A DNA stretch of 6,241 nt. Source: REDI01 sp964586865. GTDB taxonomy: Bacteria; Myxococcota_A; UBA796; GCA-2862545. The notes below the pieces were generated by a model. The model had not been told where the DNA came from. It did not search any database and saw only the letters and a list, made by a program, of their open reading frames with translations. The DNA lies in the NCBI GenBank assembly GCA_964586865.1, contig CAZPJM010000302.1, positions 1-6,241 on the forward strand, written 5' to 3'. Below are positions 1 through 3,502 of the stretch, one piece after another; position 1 is the stretch's first letter; each line of letters opens with the position of its first letter. A program made the translations under genes and the position numbers.

Positions 1-158
1 GCAAGGACGTCACCGCCAAGTGCTACGGCGGCGACATCAGCCGCAAGCGCAAGCTCCTCCAGAAGCAGAAGGAGGGGAAGAAGCGCATGAAGGCGGTGGG
101 CTCGGTCGAGGTGCCCCAGACGGCCTTCCTGGCCGTGCTCTCGGTGGACCGCGACTGA
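1..158 (+). CDS. lepA: Elongation factor 4 (LepA), C-terminal end only
   Basis: This is the 3' end of lepA, cut by the window edge. The frame reads from base 3 for 51 residues to TGA at 156-158. The residues include KCYGGDISRKRKLLQKQKEG and then the KKRMK and VPQTAFLAVL stretches, which match the highly conserved LepA C-terminal domain. That domain is unique to LepA among translational GTPases and contacts the ribosome near the A-site tRNA. LepA is a ribosome-binding GTPase linked to back-translocation and to 30S biogenesis. The GTPase domains lie outside the window. The protein ends shortly after the conserved block (VDRD), as is usual. The next confident start codon is 75 bases downstream. 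Identity is near certain from the C-terminal signature; nothing can be said about the rest of the gene. Confidence 0.96.
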   Translation, partial: KDVTAKCYGGDISRKRKLLQKQKEGKKRMKAVGSVEVPQTAFLAVLSVDRD

Positions 159-224
159 TGGGGTCGTGGCGGGCCCTCTCCGAAGCGGACAGGTTCTGGC
201 ACATTGGGAACGTATGGGGTCCTC

Positions 225-230
225 GGAGGA
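225..230 (+). promoter_or_regulatory. Ribosome binding site deciding the start at 234
   Basis: GGAGGA lies three bases before the ATG at 234 (GGAGG with a four-base gap). It favours this ATG over the in-frame TTG at 204, which has no purine-rich site in front and would put ten polar and glycine residues ahead of the membrane segment. Confidence 0.6.
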
Positions 231-233
231 AGC

Positions 234-608
234 ATGGTGCGGGTGCTGCGGGTGATGCTCGTCGGGGTGGCGGCCGGCGTGGGGTTGGTGGCGGTGGTGC
301 TCGGCGCCGCCCTCTTCCCCTACCTGCGCGATGACGCCGTGATGGACTGGATGGTCCGCGCGGTGGCCCTGGACTGGCGCGACTTCGGGCGCGACGCCGC
401 CGTGGAGCGGCTCCAGTACGAGCTCGACCACCAGCGGATCGGGCTCCACGTGGGCGATGACCACTGCGCGCTCACCGAGTCGGGGGACGGCACCCGGCAG
501 GTCCGGTGCGCCTGGGGCGCGGCCCTGGTGGTCCCCGGGACCGAGCTGCGCTGGCCGCTGAGCTTCGCCTCCCACGCCGCCATCTCGCCCGAGGGGGAGC
601 TGCTCTGA
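234..608 (+). CDS. Small single-pass membrane protein, DUF4845-like (tentative)
   Basis: The product is 124 residues. An uninterrupted hydrophobic stretch at about residues 5-29, preceded by Arg3 and Arg6, is a likely signal anchor, with the rest outside the cytoplasm. The remaining ~95 residues are soluble: a helical part (about 32-70, charged and containing several Trp and Asp), then a probable beta-rich part with two cysteines (Cys78 and Cys92) that could pair. Start at 234 is chosen from the Shine-Dalgarno sequence; an upstream TTG at 204 is the alternative. The shape (one N-terminal membrane helix, then a LFPYLRDDAVMDWM-like helix and a short beta domain) resembles DUF4845 proteins, which often sit near lepA-lepB-rnc in proteobacteria. 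The position after lepA agrees. No enzymatic motif is visible and the function is unknown. Gene reality is good; the family assignment is only a resemblance judged by eye. Confidence 0.72.
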   Translation: MVRVLRVMLVGVAAGVGLVAVVLGAALFPYLRDDAVMDWMVRAVALDWRDFGRDAAVERLQYELDHQRIGLHVGDDHCALTESGDGTRQVRCAWGAALVVPGTELRWPLSFASHAAISPEGELL

Positions 609-670
609 TGGCGCTCCCGGTCCGGACCCCGCACGGCGGCCGCCGGCGCCTCCCGCGGGGGGCGCGGTGA
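608..670 (+). CDS. Possible 20-codon coupling or leader ORF before pyrB
   Basis: An ATG overlaps the preceding stop codon as TGATG (ATG at 608-610), and the frame runs 20 codons to TGA at 668-670. That TGA overlaps the pyrB GTG start as GTGA. The peptide is short and arginine-rich (six Arg in 20). Both ends are therefore joined to neighbouring genes by overlaps suited to ribosome re-initiation. It could be a translated spacer that carries ribosomes through the hairpin at 646-665 to the pyrB start. Arg-rich composition is expected by chance in sequence this rich in G+C, and there is no homology evidence, so translation is unproven. Confidence 0.25.
   Translation: MALPVRTPHGGRRRLPRGAR
646..665 (+). 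promoter_or_regulatory. Hairpin over the pyrB ribosome binding region
   Basis: GCGCCTCC (646-653) can pair with GGGGGCGC (658-665) around a CGCG loop: eight pairs, seven of them G-C and one U-G. The 3' arm contains the only G-rich stretch that could act as a Shine-Dalgarno sequence for the GTG at 667. Folded, it would hide the start region; ribosomes coming from upstream would open it. There is no U tract, so it is not an intrinsic terminator. The pairing is read directly from the sequence; the role is inferred. Confidence 0.45.
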
Positions 671-1611
671 GCGTCGACCCCCTCTCCAGGAGCCTGATCG
701 GTCTCCGCGAGCTACCCGCCGACGCGATCACCGGCCTGCTCGACCGGGCGGTGGCCCTCCGCGACGCGGCCCGCCGCGCCGGCCCCCTCTCCGTCCTCCG
801 GGGTCGGACGGTGGCCCTGCTCTTCATGGAGCCCTCCACTCGGACCCGCTTCTCCTTCGAGATGGCCGTCCGCACCCTCGGCGCCGATGCCATGGTCTTC
901 TCGGACGCCCACTCCTCCACCACCAAGGGGGAGTCCCTCCTGGACACGGCCCGCACCCTGCGCAGCATCGGCGTCGACGCCTTCGTGCTCCGGCATGGGC
1001 AGGTGGGGGCGCCGCACCTGCTGGCCCGGCGCCTGGGCGTGCCCGTGATCAACGCCGGAGACGGCATCAACGAGCACCCCACCCAAGCTCTCCTGGACGC
1101 CCTCACCCTGAGGGACCACCTGGGCGGGCTCGCCGGCCGCACCATCGCCATCGTGGGCGATGTCCGGCACTCCCGGGTGGCCCGGTCCAATGCCTTCTGC
1201 CTGACCCGGCTCGGGGCCACCGTGCTCATGGCCGGGCCGGGCACCCTCTGCCCGCCCGGCATGGCCGCCCTCGGCGTCGAGGTGGTGGACGACCTGGACA
1301 GCGCCTTGCGCCGGGCCGATGCGGTGATGATGCTGCGCATCCAGCGGGAGCGGCTCGGCCGGGCCATGCTGCCGAGCGATCGGGAGTACGCCGCCCTCTA
1401 CGGCCTCTCGGCGTCGCGCCTCTCGGCCGCCCGCCCCGGCACCCTCGTGATGCACCCCGCCCCCATGAACCGCGGCGTGGAGATCACCGACGACGTGGCC
1501 GACGGCGGCGCCTCGGTGGTCTTCGATCAGGTCAGCAACGGGGTCGCCGTCCGCATGGCCTGCCTGGAGCGGGCCCTCGCCGGGACCGTCACCCACGGGG
1601 AGGCCCCATGA
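667..1611 (+). CDS. pyrB: Aspartate carbamoyltransferase catalytic subunit
   Basis: It joins carbamoyl phosphate and L-aspartate to give N-carbamoyl-L-aspartate, the committed step of pyrimidine synthesis, in the cytoplasm. The 314 residues match the usual catalytic chain length. Carbamoyl-phosphate motif PSTRTR is at 56-61, the mobile-loop SSTTKGES with its Lys87 at 83-90, Arg109-His110 of the RH motif, HPTQ at 137-140, GDVRHSR at 164-170 in the aspartate domain, LRIQRER at 223-229, and HPAPMNRGVEI at 263-273. All residues expected for catalysis are present. GTG at 667 is the only usable start: an in-frame stop lies at 559-561 and no ATG, GTG or TTG occurs between. The next gene overlaps by four bases. 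No pyrI regulatory-chain gene follows; the partner is a dihydroorotase-like protein, as in class A transcarbamoylases. The N-terminus is somewhat shorter than in the Pseudomonas class A enzymes, so nucleotide control may differ. Confidence 0.97.
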   Translation: MSVDPLSRSLIGLRELPADAITGLLDRAVALRDAARRAGPLSVLRGRTVALLFMEPSTRTRFSFEMAVRTLGADAMVFSDAHSSTTKGESLLDTARTLRSIGVDAFVLRHGQVGAPHLLARRLGVPVINAGDGINEHPTQALLDALTLRDHLGGLAGRTIAIVGDVRHSRVARSNAFCLTRLGATVLMAGPGTLCPPGMAALGVEVVDDLDSALRRADAVMMLRIQRERLGRAMLPSDREYAALYGLSASRLSAARPGTLVMHPAPMNRGVEITDDVADGGASVVFDQVSNGVAVRMACLERALAGTVTHGEAP

Positions 1612-2858
1612 CCACGGTGCTGCTCCGCGGTGGCCGGGTCCTGGACCCGGTGGACGGCTCGGTGGTGGCCCGCGACCTGGGCGTCGTGGGCGGGCGCATC
1701 GCACCACCCGGTGCGGCCTCGGGGGGGCGCGTGGTCGACCTGGGCGGGGCGATCGTGGCGCCCGGCTTCGTCGATCTCCACGCCGCCCTCGTCCACCCGG
1801 GGCGCGACGGCGGGGCGGCCGCCGCGGGTGGCTTCACCACGGTGGTCGCGAGCCCGGAGCGCCCCGCGGTGCTGGACCGGCCCGACACGGTGCGCGCGCT
1901 CCTGGACCGCGCGGCCTCGGCGCCCTGTCGGGTGCTCGCCGCCGGGGCCCTCACCCCCGGCCTGAAGGGCGACGACCTCGCCGAGCTGGGGCTGCTCGCC
2001 CGGGCGGGGGCCCGCTGGTTCGGGCACGGTGCCGTCCTGCTGGGCTCGGCGCGGGTCCTGCGGCACGCCCTCGAGTACGCGGCGCGCCTGGGGCTGCCCG
2101 TGTGCCTGCGGGCCGGCGAGCCCGAGCTCGAAGACGGCGGGGTCGTCCGCGAGGGGCCCCGCTCGGTGGGGCTGGGCCTGCCCGGGGTGCCTCCCGAGTC
2201 CGAGGAGTCCGGCATCCACCGCCTGGCCGCGCTGGCCCGCCTCACCGGCGCCCGCCTCCACGTCTCCCACGTCTGGTCCGCGGCGGGGGTGGAGGCCCTG
2301 CGTCGGGTCCGGGGCACCGGGGTCTCCCTCACCGCATCCACCACCGTGCATCACCTGGGGCTGGACCCCGATGCCGTCGGGCGCTCCCCGTACGACGGCG
2401 ATCTGCGCTTCGTGCCGCCCCTGGGCGATGCCGCCGATCGGGCCGCCCTGCGGGAGGCCCTCCGCGACGGGACCCTCGATGCGGTGGCCACCGACCACCT
2501 GCCCTGGCCCCGCCACGCGAAGGACCGCCCCTTCGCGGCCGCCCGCCCGGGCGCCGTCGCCCTCGACCTGGCGCTCCCGCTCGTCCTCTCCGCCCTCGAC
2601 CGCGACCTGCTCACGGCCGTCCGGGCCCTCTCCGTCGGTCCCCGGCGCGCCCTCGGCTTGCCTCCTGCCCGCCTGGCCGTGGGCGAGGTCGCCGACCTGG
2701 TGGTGGTGGACCCCGACGGCGCGACCCACGTGGACCGCCCGCGCGGCGCCCATGCCAACACCCCTCTCGCGGGGGCCGTCCTGCCGGGCGCCGTCCACGC
2801 GACCTGGGTGGGCGGCCGCCCCACCTCCGAGGTGGGCTCCCCCGGAGACACCGGTTAG
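1608..2858 (+). CDS. pyrC: Dihydroorotase-like protein, probably inactive PyrC'
   Basis: This 416-residue protein has the full length and fold signature of class I dihydroorotase (amidohydrolase superfamily): an N-terminal beta part, PGFVDLH at 52-58, the GLGLPGVP block near 188-195, LHVSHVWSA at 217-225, ATDH at 294-297, and a C-terminal AVGEVADLVVVDP at 357-369. The active site is degraded. The HxH metal motif reads His58-Ala-Ala60, the Arg that normally follows is Val62, the FSDDG-type bridging Asp region reads FGHGA at 138-142, the HAED histidine is Arg168, and the NPPLR segment is VPPLG at 269-273. His58, His221 and Asp296 remain. It is therefore probably not a working dihydroorotase but a structural partner of PyrB, as known for Pseudomonas PyrC'; a true pyrC should lie elsewhere. 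The ATG at 1608 overlaps the pyrB stop and follows GGGGAGG at 1597-1603, so both chains are probably made together. Residual activity is not excluded. Confidence 0.92.
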   Translation: MTTVLLRGGRVLDPVDGSVVARDLGVVGGRIAPPGAASGGRVVDLGGAIVAPGFVDLHAALVHPGRDGGAAAAGGFTTVVASPERPAVLDRPDTVRALLDRAASAPCRVLAAGALTPGLKGDDLAELGLLARAGARWFGHGAVLLGSARVLRHALEYAARLGLPVCLRAGEPELEDGGVVREGPRSVGLGLPGVPPESEESGIHRLAALARLTGARLHVSHVWSAAGVEALRRVRGTGVSLTASTTVHHLGLDPDAVGRSPYDGDLRFVPPLGDAADRAALREALRDGTLDAVATDHLPWPRHAKDRPFAAARPGAVALDLALPLVLSALDRDLLTAVRALSVGPRRALGLPPARLAVGEVADLVVVDPDGATHVDRPRGAHANTPLAGAVLPGAVHATWVGGRPTSEVGSPGDTG

Positions 2859-2960
2859 CGGCGCAGGACGCGGCCGGTCCACGGCCACCCTCGAACACAG
2901 CAGGCGCCATGCCCCGCCGAATCCCTCGCGGCTCCCGGGCCCTCCCGGCCGGACCGCACG

Positions 2961-2977
2961 GCGGGCACGTGGCCCGC
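2961..2977 (+). promoter_or_regulatory. Hairpin in the greA leader
   Basis: GCGGGC (2961-2966) and GCCCGC (2972-2977) form six G-C pairs around ACGTG. It ends nine bases before the greA ribosome binding site. It could be a leader structure or simply chance in GC-rich DNA. Confidence 0.22.
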
Positions 2978-2986
2978 GCACCCGAC

Positions 2987-2992
2987 AGGAAG
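2987..2992 (+). promoter_or_regulatory. Ribosome binding site of greA
   Basis: AGGAAG lies five bases before the ATG at 2998. It matters because the greA frame is open for almost 1 kb upstream inside pyrC'. This site, together with the family length of 158 residues, fixes the start. Confidence 0.6.
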
Positions 2993-2997
2993 CGATC

Positions 2998-3474
2998 ATG
3001 GAGCAGAACCCCGTCACTCCCGAAGGCTACGAGAAGCTCGTCACCGAGCTGGAGCACGCCAAGTCGGTCGAGCGCCTCCAGGTGGTTCGTGACATCGAGG
3101 ACGCCCGCGCGCACGGCGACATCTCCGAGAACTCCGAGTACGAGGACGCCAAGGAGCGTCAGGCCATGATCGAGGGCAAGATCCGGGAGCTGGAGCGCCT
3201 GGTGGCCTCGGCCCGGATCATCGACGTGAGCAAGCTGCAGCCCTCCGAGCGCGTGGTCTTCGGCACCACGGTGGTGCTGGAGAACCTGGACAGCGGCGAG
3301 GAGCGCACCTGGACCATCGTGGGCGAGCGCGAGTCCGACATCGCGAACGGCCGGATCAGCTTCAAGGCACCCGTGGCGCGGGCCATCATCGGCAAGAACG
3401 AGGGCGAGGAGGTGGTGGTCCCGACCCCGGGCGGCGCCCAGCGCTGGGAGATCGTCGAGGTCCGCTACGCCTGA
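2998..3474 (+). CDS. greA: Transcription elongation factor GreA
   Basis: GreA enters the secondary channel of backtracked RNA polymerase and stimulates cleavage of the displaced RNA 3' end so that elongation resumes. The 158 residues equal the E. coli length. The N-terminal coiled coil spans about residues 8-75, with the tip motif GDISENSEY at 40-48; Asp41 and Glu44 are the acidic residues that hold the catalytic magnesium. The C-terminal FKBP-like domain (about 80-158) carries ISFKAPVARAIIGKNEGEEV at 120-139, which anchors the factor to polymerase. The family more often has Ser-Pro where Ala124-Pro125 stands here, a minor change. The start follows AGGAAG and fits the family N-terminus (TPEGYEKL). 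The next gene begins 28 bases after the stop, so the two are probably co-transcribed. Function is expected to be normal. Confidence 0.98.
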   Translation: MEQNPVTPEGYEKLVTELEHAKSVERLQVVRDIEDARAHGDISENSEYEDAKERQAMIEGKIRELERLVASARIIDVSKLQPSERVVFGTTVVLENLDSGEERTWTIVGERESDIANGRISFKAPVARAIIGKNEGEEVVVPTPGGAQRWEIVEVRYA

Positions 3475-3502
3475 TCCTCGGCGCCCCACCCCCGGAGTCC
3501 CC

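Larger units (their letters stand above)
2859..2997 (+). other. Spacer between pyrC' and greA, weak hairpins only
   Basis: This is the longest non-coding stretch in the window. It contains a five-pair inverted repeat (GGCCG at 2872-2876, CGGCC at 2882-2886) 13 bases after the pyrC' stop, and a six-pair hairpin at 2961-2977. Neither is followed by a T run, so no intrinsic terminator is called. No convincing -35/-10 pair is visible. The spacer length suggests that greA has its own promoter here, but the sequence does not prove it. Confidence 0.5.

Noticed and set aside
197..212. TGGCAC followed by TTGGGAA, looking like a sigma-54 promoter before the membrane protein gene.
   Set aside because: The spacing and the -12 GC element do not fit: the expected TTGC five bases after TGGCAC is absent.
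158..334. A 58-codon frame starting with an ATG that overlaps the lepA stop (TGATG).
   Set aside because: Its second half is Gly/Arg low complexity lying in another frame of the membrane protein gene, and it has no family resemblance. The ATG after TGA can easily arise by chance.
2872..2886. Inverted repeat after pyrC' as an intrinsic terminator.
   Set aside because: Only five base pairs and no following T tract.
2029..2997. Upstream extension of the greA frame, which stays open far into pyrC'.
   Set aside because: GreA proteins are about 158 residues and begin as the product from 2998 does. The extension is a shadow frame made of Pro, Ser, Arg and Trp runs, and AGGAAG sits correctly before 2998.
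1527..3017. A 496-codon open frame on the - strand across pyrB, pyrC' and the spacer.
   Set aside because: It is a low-complexity antisense shadow without domains, crossing three clear + strand units.
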